This document shows, piece by piece, positions 1 through 7,310 of a stretch of 36,747 nt of DNA (the first letter of the stretch is position 1; the number at the start of each line of letters is the position of its first letter). The translations under genes were made by a program, and so were the position numbers. Origin of the DNA: Thermoleophilia bacterium (GTDB lineage Bacteria > Actinomycetota > Thermoleophilia > Gaiellales > F1-60-MAGs149); contig SHUX01000009.1 in assembly GCA_009694475.1 (NCBI GenBank), forward strand, positions 1-36,747, given 5' to 3'. Below the pieces are notes generated by a model. That model saw nothing but the letters and a program-made list of their open reading frames with translations. It did not search any database and was not told the origin of the DNA.

Positions 1-641
1 TAGGCAGATTCTGTGTACGGGATGACCGACAACGTTGCGGGTGCCCGCGCAGGGTCGGAGCCCGAGTACGTCGCATAGCGATCGAGGAGTTGGCGTAGGC
101 GCAGATCGCGAAAGTGACGAGCGCCATACCGCTCGAGCGTCGTATGGGCCAGGATGTCGCGTGGATCAATTGGACGCCCACTGCGTCGCGCGAGCTCGAT
201 CGGACCACTGATTGCTGCCGAGAGAAACAGCGGCAACGAGAGATCCCACGTGCGTTTACCTTGGGCCAGAAGAGCGTGCCACGACTGTCCGGCCCCATGC
301 TCCAGTGCCTCAAAGGCAGCTGCCGTGGCATCCGCATCAGCGTGTGTAGATAGGCTCGATCCGTCGTCCCAGTGGTACTGGCAGAGCGGATCGACGCGGA
401 GGAGGTCCAGCCGGTCGCTCAGTTCGACACCTGCCGTTGCGAGCGTCTCTGCGAGCGTAAACGGCATCGTCAAAAGCGACGGACCTGTATCGAACGTGTG
501 CCCTTCGGAGCGGGCAATCCCAAGCTTGCCACCAACCTGAGCGGCGGCCTCAAGGACGAGCACGTCGCAACCAGCAGCAGCAAGCCGTACGCCGGCCCCT
601 AGCCCGCCGACGCCAGCACCGACGATCACGACACGCGTCAT
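1..641 (-). CDS. Carotenoid desaturase, CrtI-type FAD-dependent oxidoreductase (5' part; runs off window)
   Basis: The ORF track misses this gene because its 3' end lies outside the window. Reading the minus strand from the ATG at 641 gives about 213 codons without a stop. The product begins MTRVVIVGAGVGGLGAG, a dinucleotide-binding GxGxxG motif, followed by VLVLEAAAQVGGKLG, where the acidic residue ends the second strand of the fold, and by FDTGPSLLTMP. This arrangement is typical of phytoene desaturase-like enzymes, which use FAD to desaturate, isomerise or oxidise carotenoid precursors at the membrane. The last visible residues, LSVIPYTES, also fit the family. The start overlaps the stop of the upstream CruF-like gene as ATGA, so the two are translationally coupled. 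The exact reaction (phytoene desaturation or a CrtD/CrtO-type step) cannot be decided from half the protein. Confidence 0.85.
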   Translation of the reverse strand, partial: MTRVVIVGAGVGGLGAGVRLAAAGCDVLVLEAAAQVGGKLGIARSEGHTFDTGPSLLTMPFTLAETLATAGVELSDRLDLLRVDPLCQYHWDDGSSLSTHADADATAAAFEALEHGAGQSWHALLAQGKRTWDLSLPLFLSAAISGPIELARRSGRPIDPRDILAHTTLERYGARHFRDLRLRQLLDRYATYSGSDPARAPATLSVIPYTESA

Positions 642-1420
642 GCCGTTGTACTCCCAGTCCATTGGCGTAGCAACGCCGGTACCGTCAGCACGCCCATTGC
701 AAGGAACGAGGTGACGGCAACGGTCCAGCCGGCGAAGAAGAGCGCGTGTGCGACGGTCTCGCCGAGCCACGTCCAGGCGAACAGCAATGGTCCCAACAGG
801 TCGGTCAGACACCAACGGCTCGGGCGGCTCGGCGCCCGAGCGCCGATTGCCCACCAGCCAAAAAGCACTGCACCAACAGCAAACCAGCCAACGAAGTTGA
901 TCAAGGGAATCCCCGCATACTGACCAAGATTCGGCCAGACCCAAAAGCCTTGGCCGACCATCTGTGGATCAAGTGCAACATCCCATGCCGTCAGAGCTGC
1001 TGCTGCAAATAGGGCACGGGTGACCGGACGGTTTCCCAGCAACTCGCCGATGCGCCACGCCGGATAGGCCATCATCGCCCAGGCCAGCGGAATCAGGATG
1101 GGAACATCAAACAACTGTGGTTGCAGTGTGTCTGTGTACCAGTAGCTACTGAACGGGAAACCCGTGTGGACGCCAAGAATCTCGGAACACAGACCGACCA
1201 GAAAGGCCAAGCCGGCGAGTGAGAGCGCAAAACGCGGCCCCGATCGGTGCCACGCAGCTGCCACCGAGGCGCCGAGAAAGAGAAACACCGTCAGCGCCGT
1301 CAGTCGAACGCTCCAGGCCGCTGGGGACTGCGGGTAGAACAGTTGGCATACCACCAGCAATACAAACAAGTAGCACGCGACGCGGGCGGCTGTGGACGGA
1401 ATCCGATTCACCCCCCGCAT
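638..1420 (-). CDS. Carotenoid biosynthesis membrane protein, CruF-like (DUF422)
   Basis: The 260-residue product is strongly hydrophobic with about seven candidate membrane segments. It carries the signature stretches TAWDVALDPQMV, GFWVWPNLGQYAGIP and LINFVGWFAVGA, which match the DUF422/CruF family, known for hydrating the psi end of carotenoids. I chose the ATG at 1420. It is the first gene of a carotenoid operon reading out of the window and overlaps the CrtI-like gene by four bases. It is divergent from ispH across about 50 bases; ispH makes the C5 precursors that carotenoid synthesis consumes. A TAGGAT hexamer lies ten bases upstream of the ATG, so the leader would be only a few bases long. 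Family assignment is firm; the precise reaction is inferred. Confidence 0.82.
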   Translation of the reverse strand: MRGVNRIPSTAARVACYLFVLLVVCQLFYPQSPAAWSVRLTALTVFLFLGASVAAAWHRSGPRFALSLAGLAFLVGLCSEILGVHTGFPFSSYWYTDTLQPQLFDVPILIPLAWAMMAYPAWRIGELLGNRPVTRALFAAAALTAWDVALDPQMVGQGFWVWPNLGQYAGIPLINFVGWFAVGAVLFGWWAIGARAPSRPSRWCLTDLLGPLLFAWTWLGETVAHALFFAGWTVAVTSFLAMGVLTVPALLRQWTGSTTA

Positions 1421-1461
1421 CGTACGGCCGATCCTACGGACAGCTGCGATACATCGATCGG

Positions 1462-1473
1462 TATCCTATGTGC
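1462..1473 (+). promoter_or_regulatory. Predicted leaderless promoter of ispH
   Basis: TATCCT (1462-1467) is followed by exactly six bases and then ATG at 1474, so transcription would begin at or next to the start codon. No convincing -35 element is seen. An imperfect inverted repeat GATAC-N8-GTATC (1448-1465) overlaps the -10 box and could be an operator, but it is short. Confidence 0.5.
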
Positions 1474-2451
1474 ATGACGGAACTCGAACTGATTCTCGCT
1501 GCGCCTCGTGGCTACTGTGCCGGCGTTGATCGAGCGGTTGAGACAGTCGAGCAGGCTCTCAAGTTGCAGGGCGCACCGGTGTACGTGCGCAAACAGATTG
1601 TGCACAACCTCCACGTCGTTGCCGATCTCGAGACACGTGGTGCGATCTTCGTCGATGACGTATCAGAGGTGCCGAAGGGTGCGACCGTCGTCTTCTCGGC
1701 GCATGGGGTTGCCCCAACCGTGCACACGGGCGCCGTGCAGCGCTCCCTTACCGTGATTGATGCGACGTGCCCGCTGGTGACCAAGGTACACAACGAAGCT
1801 AAGCGATACGACCAAGCCGGCTATCACATGCTGCTAATCGGCCATGCCGAGCATGAGGAGGTAGTCGGCACGATGGGCGAAGCACCAGATTCGATGACCC
1901 TCGTCGAACATGTGGACGACGTTGCGTCGCTGCCCGAGTATCCGGCCGACCAGCGACTCGCCTATCTCACACAGACCACGCTGTCGGTCGATGAGACCCG
2001 CAGCATCATTGAGGCGATCACGCAACGGTACCCGTGGATCGAGAGTCCAGAAAAGGGTGATATCTGTTACGCGACGTCAAATCGGCAGGCCGCCGTCAAA
2101 GAACTCGCGAAGCTAACCGAACTCGTGTTAGTGATTGGATCCGTGAACTCCTCGAATTCCTGTCGCCTCGTCGAGGTCGCCCGCGATGCTGGGGTCGATA
2201 GCTACTTGATCGAGGACGCCACCAAGATCGACCGAAACTGGATTGGCGACAGCACGAAGATCGGGATTACCTCCGGCGCATCAGCACCTGAGCGTCTCGT
2301 CCTGGGCGTAATCGAGTGGTTCCGTGAGCATTCTGACGGGATCACGGTCTCGGAACTCGAGACGGTGCATGAGGACGTCTCGTTCCACCTACCTCGGCCA
2401 ATTCGCCGTGCGCTTGCCGTGGTGGCGGTCGACCCTCCCGCTTCTAACTGA
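1474..2451 (+). CDS. ispH: 4-hydroxy-3-methylbut-2-enyl diphosphate reductase (IspH/LytB)
   Basis: IspH is the last enzyme of the MEP pathway; it reduces HMBPP to IPP and DMAPP with a [4Fe-4S] cluster. The three cluster cysteines are visible in APRGYCAGVDRA, DATCPLVTKVH and DICYATSNRQ, and the diphosphate-binding SSN motif lies in VNSSNSCRLVE. The ORF track starts at 1219, but family homology begins at TELELILAAPRGYC, so I place the start at ATG 1474 (325 residues). An in-frame ATG at 1468 is possible but would leave no room for the TATCCT promoter box. The gene stands alone on the plus strand, divergent from the carotenoid genes, and ends facing the glycerate kinase gene. Confidence 0.96.
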   Translation: MTELELILAAPRGYCAGVDRAVETVEQALKLQGAPVYVRKQIVHNLHVVADLETRGAIFVDDVSEVPKGATVVFSAHGVAPTVHTGAVQRSLTVIDATCPLVTKVHNEAKRYDQAGYHMLLIGHAEHEEVVGTMGEAPDSMTLVEHVDDVASLPEYPADQRLAYLTQTTLSVDETRSIIEAITQRYPWIESPEKGDICYATSNRQAAVKELAKLTELVLVIGSVNSSNSCRLVEVARDAGVDSYLIEDATKIDRNWIGDSTKIGITSGASAPERLVLGVIEWFREHSDGITVSELETVHEDVSFHLPRPIRRALAVVAVDPPASN

Positions 2452-2603
2452 CGTCGCGGAGACTGGCGAGCGGCCTCAAAGTTAGTGACTACGGCAACTG
2501 GCGTCAACGGGGTGGCGTTCGCATGGGAAACAGATTCTGGCGGTAACGGTGGTAACGGCGAAGGTGGTGGTGGACGAGCAGCGCACCTCGCGCACCGTTG
2601 ATC

Positions 2604-2617
2604 TCAGCGTACGCTGA
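2604..2617. repeat. Perfect 14-bp palindrome between ispH and glycerate kinase
   Basis: TCAGCGTACGCTGA is a perfect palindrome in the 211-base convergent gap 2452-2662. No gene is seen in that gap. The palindrome has no loop, so it is more likely a protein-binding site or chance than a terminator. Confidence 0.5.
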
Positions 2618-2632
2618 TTCGAGCGAGCCGAG

Positions 2633-2666
2633 CTAGGCAACGCCGTCTGATTGGGTGTTGCCCTAG
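2633..2666. terminator. Candidate bidirectional hairpin between ispH and glycerate kinase
   Basis: CTAGGCAACGCC pairs with GGTGTTGCCCTAG, with one wobble pair and one bulged base, around a loop of about nine bases. The right arm contains the TAG stop of the glycerate kinase gene. No T-run follows on either strand, so an intrinsic terminator is only tentative; it may instead block or protect converging transcripts. Confidence 0.4.
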
Positions 2667-3766
2667 CCGCGCAGGGTGCAGACCGCTCGGGAGGCGGCGC
2701 GCAGGTCAGCCCCACTCTCGCGAAGAGCCTGTCTAATCGGTCGTGCGCCCCGTCCGATTCCCAGCACAGCAGAGGCACCGGCGTCGTAGAGCGCCTCGAC
2801 GTCGTCATCTACACGCCCACCGAAGATGACGCAAGGGACGCCGGCGCTCCGTGCTGCCTCAGCGACTCGCGCCACCGTCTTGCCGGCAGCGGACTGCGCG
2901 TCGACAGCGCCCTCGGCCGTCAAGACCAGGTCGGCTTGAGCGAGACAAGCCGCGAAACCGGTCTCGCGCATCACAAGCTCGGCCCCCGGAATCGGTCTTG
3001 CCCCCAGCAGGAAGCAGGCTGCGCCGAGGCCACCCGCCGCTCCCGCGCCGGGGCGGCGTGCGCGCTCGCCGTAGAGTCCCGCAAGCCTTGCCAGTCCGGC
3101 GTCGAGAACTTCGATTTCGCTCGGCGAAGCTCCCTTCTGCGGTCCGAAGACAGGGGCCGCACCCAGCGGTCCTGCCAGCGGGCTGTCGACGTCTAAGGCG
3201 ACCGTCAGTTCGGTGTGGGCGAGGCGCGGATCAAGGCCAGTGGTATCGATACGAGCGACCATCGGCACGTCCATCCCACGGCCCCGCAACATATTGCCCT
3301 CCGCGTCATAGGCTTTCAGCCCAAGACCGATCAACAGTCCAAGTCCGCCATCGATTGACGCCGAACCACCGAGCCCGATCACGATCCGCGGCGCGTTCAT
3401 TCCGAGTGCAGCGAGCACCAGAGGAGCGATCCCCGCGCTGGTCGCCCGCATCACGTCGCGTCGCCCGCGAGGAATCTGCGCCAACCCGATTGCCTCGGCC
3501 GCCTCCACCACACAGGATCCGTCGGGCAGCACACCAAGCGTGGCCCTACGGGGCCGGCCGATCGCATCGCGCGTGCTGATCTGCTCGCGACGACCACCGC
3601 GGCCACGGACGATAGCGTCGCAGGTACCTTCACCACCATCTGCAAGAGGGTGCTCGATGGTATCCCAGCCAGCCTGGCGGCAGCCTTCGGCCATCGCCTG
3701 AGCGGCCTCGTGCGCGTCAAGAGCGCCGCGGAGTTTGTCGGGTGCACAGAGGGCAACAGGGGTCAT
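2663..3766 (-). CDS. glxK: Glycerate kinase, type I (GlxK/GarK family)
   Basis: The enzyme phosphorylates D-glycerate, mostly to 2-phosphoglycerate in this family. The 367-residue length is normal, and family motifs are seen: an N-terminal CAPDKLRGALDAHEAAQAM, LADGGEGTCDAI, and the glycine-rich IGLGGSASIDGGLGLL. The start at ATG 3766 lies two bases after the urease alpha stop, so it is the last gene of the ureAB-ureC-glxK unit. In bacteria such as E. coli a glycerate kinase belongs to the allantoin/glyoxylate pathway, whose other end product is urea; co-transcription with urease would fit such a role, but no other ureide gene is in the window. The stop codon lies inside a hairpin shared with the end of ispH. 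Confidence 0.9.
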   Translation of the reverse strand: MTPVALCAPDKLRGALDAHEAAQAMAEGCRQAGWDTIEHPLADGGEGTCDAIVRGRGGRREQISTRDAIGRPRRATLGVLPDGSCVVEAAEAIGLAQIPRGRRDVMRATSAGIAPLVLAALGMNAPRIVIGLGGSASIDGGLGLLIGLGLKAYDAEGNMLRGRGMDVPMVARIDTTGLDPRLAHTELTVALDVDSPLAGPLGAAPVFGPQKGASPSEIEVLDAGLARLAGLYGERARRPGAGAAGGLGAACFLLGARPIPGAELVMRETGFAACLAQADLVLTAEGAVDAQSAAGKTVARVAEAARSAGVPCVIFGGRVDDDVEALYDAGASAVLGIGRGARPIRQALRESGADLRAASRAVCTLRG

Positions 3767-3768
3767 AA

Positions 3769-5445
3769 TCAGCCGAGCAGGTGGAGGGCAGAAAGGGGAA
3801 CGGTAGCGACCGGCGGAGTATCAACGATCACGCCGTCGACGGAGACGGCGTGCGTCGTGGGATCGACGCGGACGGCAGCCGTCATTGTATTGCGAACCAT
3901 GTCTGCCGCGCCAAGTGTGCGAGTGCCACGCACGGCGACACACTGCTTGGCGGTCGGTAACAGGGCAGCCGCTCCCCCGTCAACCGCAGCCTGGCTTGTG
4001 AATGCGAGGCTCAGGCGCGCTGGCGCAGTACCAAGTGCACCGATCTGAGCCGCGATACGAGTTGGTTCGGAGAAGGCCGTTGACGCGTTCGGATCGCCGC
4101 TCATTCCCCAGGTCGGAAAACCAGCCTTCAGCACGAGGAACGGTTTGACGGCGAACCACGCCGGACTCCACAGCACGATGTCGGCCAATTTGCCGACTTC
4201 GAGTGACCCAACGTGGTCGGCCATACCATGCGCAATTGCCGGATTGATTGTCGCCTTAGCCAGATAACGCAACACTCGCTCGTTGTCGTGGCCGCTTGCG
4301 TCGCCTCCGCGTGCGTCGCGCATAACCGACGCGAGTTGAAAGGTCCGTCGGAGGGTCTCACCGATGCGGCCCATGCCCTGACTATCCGATGACGTCATGT
4401 GGATCAGACCGAGATCGTGCAGTACGTCCTCGGCGGCCATGGTGGCTGGGCGCACGCGATCAAGTGCGAGCTGGTGGTCCCCGGGTAGATCGTCCTGCAG
4501 GACATGAACAGCCTCGATCATGGCGGTGTGTTCGGCAGCCGTATTGATACCAAAGGGAAACGTTGGGTTGGTCGACGACGTCAGGATGTTGGGTTGTCCT
4601 GCAAGACGCAGCACGTCGGGCGCGTGACCGCCGCCAGTGCCCTCGATGTGGTACGCGTGGAGCGTTCGGCCGGCAACCAAGGCCAACGTATCCTCGACCG
4701 ATAGACACTCGTTGAGCCCGTCGGTGTGGACGCAGAGCTGTACATCGTGGTGATCGGCAACGCGGAGTGCCATCTCGAGCGCTGACGCGTGCGCGCCGAC
4801 GTCCTCGTGGATCTTGAGACCACCGGCACCGGCGCGCAACATTCGCTCCAGTGGCTCGGGGCGGCTTGACGAACCGCGGGTCAGCATCAGGGTATTGATT
4901 GGCGACTGGTCAAGGGCTGCGTAGATGTGCTGGAGGGCCCAGATCGGGTTGGTGCCGAGGTTCCAGACGGGGCCGTAGTCCTGAATCACCAGCGTCGTAA
5001 AGCCGGCGGCCAGCGCCTGCGGGATAATCTGTGGCGACAACAGGTGGACATGACTGTCGATCGCGCCCGCCGTCGCAATCAGCCCCTCGCCGGACACGAT
5101 TGCCGTGTCGGTGCCAAGCACCACCTCGACGCCGTCCATGATGTCCGGGTTGCCGGCGCGCCCGAGCGCGACGATCCGCCCACCGCTGATGCCAATCGTC
5201 GTTTTACGGACGCCAAGGATCGGATCAACCACCACGACCTGCGTGATTGCGATCTCCACCGCGGCGGTCGTAGCCTGGGCCATCAGACCATCCCGCGCGG
5301 TCTTAGCGAACCCGGCGAGCACCTCGTTGCCGCGCTCTTGGTCGTCGTGTTCCACCTCAACCCAAAGGTGTGTATCGCCAAGACGAATGCGATCGCCAGT
5401 GGTCGGACCGTAGACCCGTGCGTAGACGTCGGCGGGGAGTGTCAT
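3769..5445 (-). CDS. ureC: Urease subunit alpha, divergent
   Basis: This is the catalytic subunit for urea hydrolysis to ammonia and carbamate. The dinickel ligands of the family are all present: HVH (132-134), the carbamylated lysine in GLKIHEDVG (K211, H213), CVHTD (H240), YHIEG (H266) and TSSDSQGMGR (D354). The flap histidine (H314) and the arginine in LDRVR (R330) are kept. The usual flap sequence VCHHL is here AVHVL, so the conserved flap cysteine is valine, and the GGGTGPxxGTxATTCTPG loop is replaced by IQDYGPVWNLGTNP. The length of 558 residues is normal. The gene overlaps ureAB by four bases (ATGA) and is followed after two bases by glycerate kinase. No ureD, ureE, ureF or ureG is in the window, so nickel insertion must rely on genes elsewhere or work differently. 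Confidence 0.9.
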   Translation of the reverse strand: MTLPADVYARVYGPTTGDRIRLGDTHLWVEVEHDDQERGNEVLAGFAKTARDGLMAQATTAAVEIAITQVVVVDPILGVRKTTIGISGGRIVALGRAGNPDIMDGVEVVLGTDTAIVSGEGLIATAGAIDSHVHLLSPQIIPQALAAGFTTLVIQDYGPVWNLGTNPIWALQHIYAALDQSPINTLMLTRGSSSRPEPLERMLRAGAGGLKIHEDVGAHASALEMALRVADHHDVQLCVHTDGLNECLSVEDTLALVAGRTLHAYHIEGTGGGHAPDVLRLAGQPNILTSSTNPTFPFGINTAAEHTAMIEAVHVLQDDLPGDHQLALDRVRPATMAAEDVLHDLGLIHMTSSDSQGMGRIGETLRRTFQLASVMRDARGGDASGHDNERVLRYLAKATINPAIAHGMADHVGSLEVGKLADIVLWSPAWFAVKPFLVLKAGFPTWGMSGDPNASTAFSEPTRIAAQIGALGTAPARLSLAFTSQAAVDGGAAALLPTAKQCVAVRGTRTLGAADMVRNTMTAAVRVDPTTHAVSVDGVIVDTPPVATVPLSALHLLG

Positions 5446-6122
5446 GCATCAACCCCTAGGTAGCCGCGTTCACGCGCCAGCGCAAGCGCGGCGGGTAAGG
5501 CCTCGTGGGCGTCGAGCGGACCATTAACAAGGCCCGCGAAGCCGTAGACAATCCGCCGGCCAGCGAACGGGCGCAACGTAACGGTTTGGGTCTGCCCGGG
5601 CTCCCAGCGAACCGTGCTCCCCGTCGGGACCATCAGCCGCCGACCCCAGGCTGCCGCCCGCTCGAAGTCAAGTTGCCGGTTAGCCTCGAAGAAGTGCCAG
5701 TGTGACGTGACCGCTATTGGTACTGCTGCCCGGTTCGTGACCACGAGAGTGCTGGTCTCTGGCACGGCGAGCGGCTGGGTCGGACGCGTGCTGACTGCGC
5801 CAGGACCCGCAACCTCAGCGGGCCCCAACGGACCTGAGATCACAAGCAGGCGTGTCCCGTCCGAGAACAACGCCTCGACCTCGATGTGCTGAACGAGCGA
5901 CGCCGTGCCGGGCAGCACCTGATGGGAACCAAGAGTGGCTCTCCCGATTGCCACCGCCTCGGCATGGGTCGCACCATCGCGGGCGGCTTCGCAAACAGCG
6001 TCGGCGATCACGGCAATCGCCTCCGGTGCGTTGAGAAGCAGGCCCCGGGCCAGACGGCTACGGGCGAGTTCGGCGGCTTGGAAGACAAGCAGACGATCGA
6101 GTTCACGGGGCGTCAACTGCAT
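5442..6122 (-). CDS. ureAB: Urease gamma-beta fusion subunit
   Basis: One 226-residue protein joins the two small urease subunits. Residues 1 to about 100 match the gamma subunit (QLTPRELDRLLVFQAAELA, RLARGLLLNAPEAIAVI, VEALFSDGTRLLVI). Residues 115-205 match the beta subunit (LVVTNRAAVPIAVTSHWHF, FERAAAWGRRLMVPTGS, VRWEPGQTQTVTLRPFAGRR). Such fusions are known in some actinobacteria and in Helicobacter UreA. About 20 extra residues follow the usual beta end. The ATG at 6122 is preceded at six bases by TACGCT, so the urease unit probably has its own promoter inside the end of the transglycosylase gene. The stop overlaps the ureC start (ATGA), consistent with fixed stoichiometry of the complex. 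Confidence 0.92.
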   Translation of the reverse strand: MQLTPRELDRLLVFQAAELARSRLARGLLLNAPEAIAVIADAVCEAARDGATHAEAVAIGRATLGSHQVLPGTASLVQHIEVEALFSDGTRLLVISGPLGPAEVAGPGAVSTRPTQPLAVPETSTLVVTNRAAVPIAVTSHWHFFEANRQLDFERAAAWGRRLMVPTGSTVRWEPGQTQTVTLRPFAGRRIVYGFAGLVNGPLDAHEALPAALALARERGYLGVDA

Positions 6123-6134
6123 CGCGTCAGCGTA
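6123..6134 (-). promoter_or_regulatory. Predicted leaderless promoter of the ureAB-ureC-glxK unit
   Basis: On the minus strand TACGCT is followed by GACGCG and then the ureAB ATG. The hexamer lies in the last codons of the transglycosylase gene, so the urease unit could be expressed independently of the housekeeping genes upstream. Confidence 0.5.
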
Positions 6135-6693
6135 ACCCGTACGCTTGTTGATAGATCAACCGCAGCGCTTCGACGCGCTGCACGTAGTCGCGGGTCTCAC
6201 GGAAGCGAATCCTGACGGGCTGGCCCACCGGTGTCGCGTCAACCCAGCGATCGACGTTGCCTTGCCCCGCGTTGTAGGCGGCGAGTGCCAGTTCGAGTGC
6301 TTGTGGATGGTCTGCATACTTGTCACGGAGCGTCGTCAGGTACCAGCAGCCATAACGCAGATTGAGTTCTGGATCGTAGAGATCGTTCGTCTGGAATTTA
6401 CCGCCACCGGTACGGTCTGCTATCCCCTGTGCTGTCTCGGGAAGTAACTGCATTAGCCCGACGGCACCAGCTGATGACTCAGCGTTCGGATCGAACCGTG
6501 ACTCCGTGTAGATGACCGCCGCAACGAGGGCCGGCTCGAGCCCGTAATTGACTGAATGCGCCTCAATAATCGTCCGATACTGCAATGGGTAGCGAGCCCG
6601 CAGGTACCAGTCTGGTTCGGTCCGCACGGCATAGACGGCAACAGCGCCGAGCACGAGCACGACGAGTAGAAGGGCTCCGAACAGTCGACGCAT
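6127..6693 (-). CDS. Membrane-anchored lytic transglycosylase (SLT domain)
   Basis: The 188-residue protein has an N-terminal membrane segment (FGALLLVVLVLGAVAVYAV, residues 4-22) and one SLT lysozyme-like domain. The catalytic glutamate lies in AAVIYTESRFDP, followed by AGAVGLMQLLPETA and LALAAYNAGQGNV, the standard signature of family 1 lytic transglycosylases. It would cleave peptidoglycan glycan strands outside the membrane, during growth or insertion of envelope machinery. Its start overlaps the end of coaE (TAATG), so it is coupled to that gene; TACGCT eight bases before the ATG is a possible extra promoter. Its stop precedes ureAB by four bases. Confidence 0.92.
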   Translation of the reverse strand: MRRLFGALLLVVLVLGAVAVYAVRTEPDWYLRARYPLQYRTIIEAHSVNYGLEPALVAAVIYTESRFDPNAESSAGAVGLMQLLPETAQGIADRTGGGKFQTNDLYDPELNLRYGCWYLTTLRDKYADHPQALELALAAYNAGQGNVDRWVDATPVGQPVRIRFRETRDYVQRVEALRLIYQQAYGLR

Positions 6694-7298
6694 TACGACC
6701 CAGCGTATCGCGCGATGTACGCGTCCACAGCCTCTTGCAACTGCTCGGGTGTCCCAGCGTTATCGAGGATGTCATCTGCGGCCGCCAGCCGCCGCGTGGA
6801 ATCCCATTGGCGTCCCTCCCGCTCAGCGAGCCGCTCGAGCCCTCCTCGTTCTGCCAAGCGACGCTGTCGAACGGCCTCGGGTGCAGTTACGACGAGCACG
6901 CGGTCGAAGCGGTCTGCCTGCCCGGCCTCAAACAGCAGTGGTGATTCGTAAACGCACAGGCCAGGCGCCTGTAGATCGACCGTCAGGCCTGCCAGCCAGA
7001 CCTCAAGTTGTGCCGCAACCAGCGGGTGCAGAACCTGCTCGAGCCACGTCAATGCATCAGCGTCGCCAAAGCAGCGCCGCGCAACGGCCGATCGGTCGAC
7101 CGTTGCGTCAGCACCAATCACACTAGGGCCAAACTCGGCAACGAGTTGTTCCCTCACGGCGGGTTGGAGATAGAGGCCATGCACGACCTCATCGGCGCTA
7201 AGAACAGGACAACCGCGCAGCGCGAACGCGGTCAGAGCCGAAGATTTACCGACGCCGATCGCGCCCGTTAGACCGATCAATAAAGGCCGGCGAGACAC
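6693..7298 (-). CDS. coaE: Dephospho-CoA kinase
   Basis: CoaE phosphorylates dephospho-CoA in the last step of CoA synthesis. The P-loop is clear in LIGLTGAIGVGKSSA, and other family stretches are CPVLSADEVVHGLY and ESPLLFEAGQADRFDRVLVV. The 201-residue length is normal; some actinobacteria carry a C-terminal extension that is missing here. I use the GTG start at 7298. TAGGCT lies six bases upstream of it and shares its TAG with the rpsA stop codon. The order polA-rpsA-coaE is typical of actinobacteria. Confidence 0.95.
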   Translation of the reverse strand: MSRRPLLIGLTGAIGVGKSSALTAFALRGCPVLSADEVVHGLYLQPAVREQLVAEFGPSVIGADATVDRSAVARRCFGDADALTWLEQVLHPLVAAQLEVWLAGLTVDLQAPGLCVYESPLLFEAGQADRFDRVLVVTAPEAVRQRRLAERGGLERLAEREGRQWDSTRRLAAADDILDNAGTPEQLQEAVDAYIARYAGS

Positions 7299-7310
7299 CG
7301 GCCCAGCCTA
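7299..7310 (-). promoter_or_regulatory. Predicted leaderless promoter of coaE
   Basis: TAGGCT-GGGCCG-GTG on the minus strand. The first three bases of the hexamer are the rpsA stop codon. Read-through from rpsA is also likely. Confidence 0.4.

Noticed and set aside
114-602. Plus-strand ORFs at the left edge
   Set aside because: They are shadows of the CrtI-like gene on the minus strand, which the track omits because it has no stop in the window.
2482-2808. Minus-strand ORF in the ispH-glxK gap
   Set aside because: Its larger part overlaps the glycerate kinase frame; no motif and no start signal.
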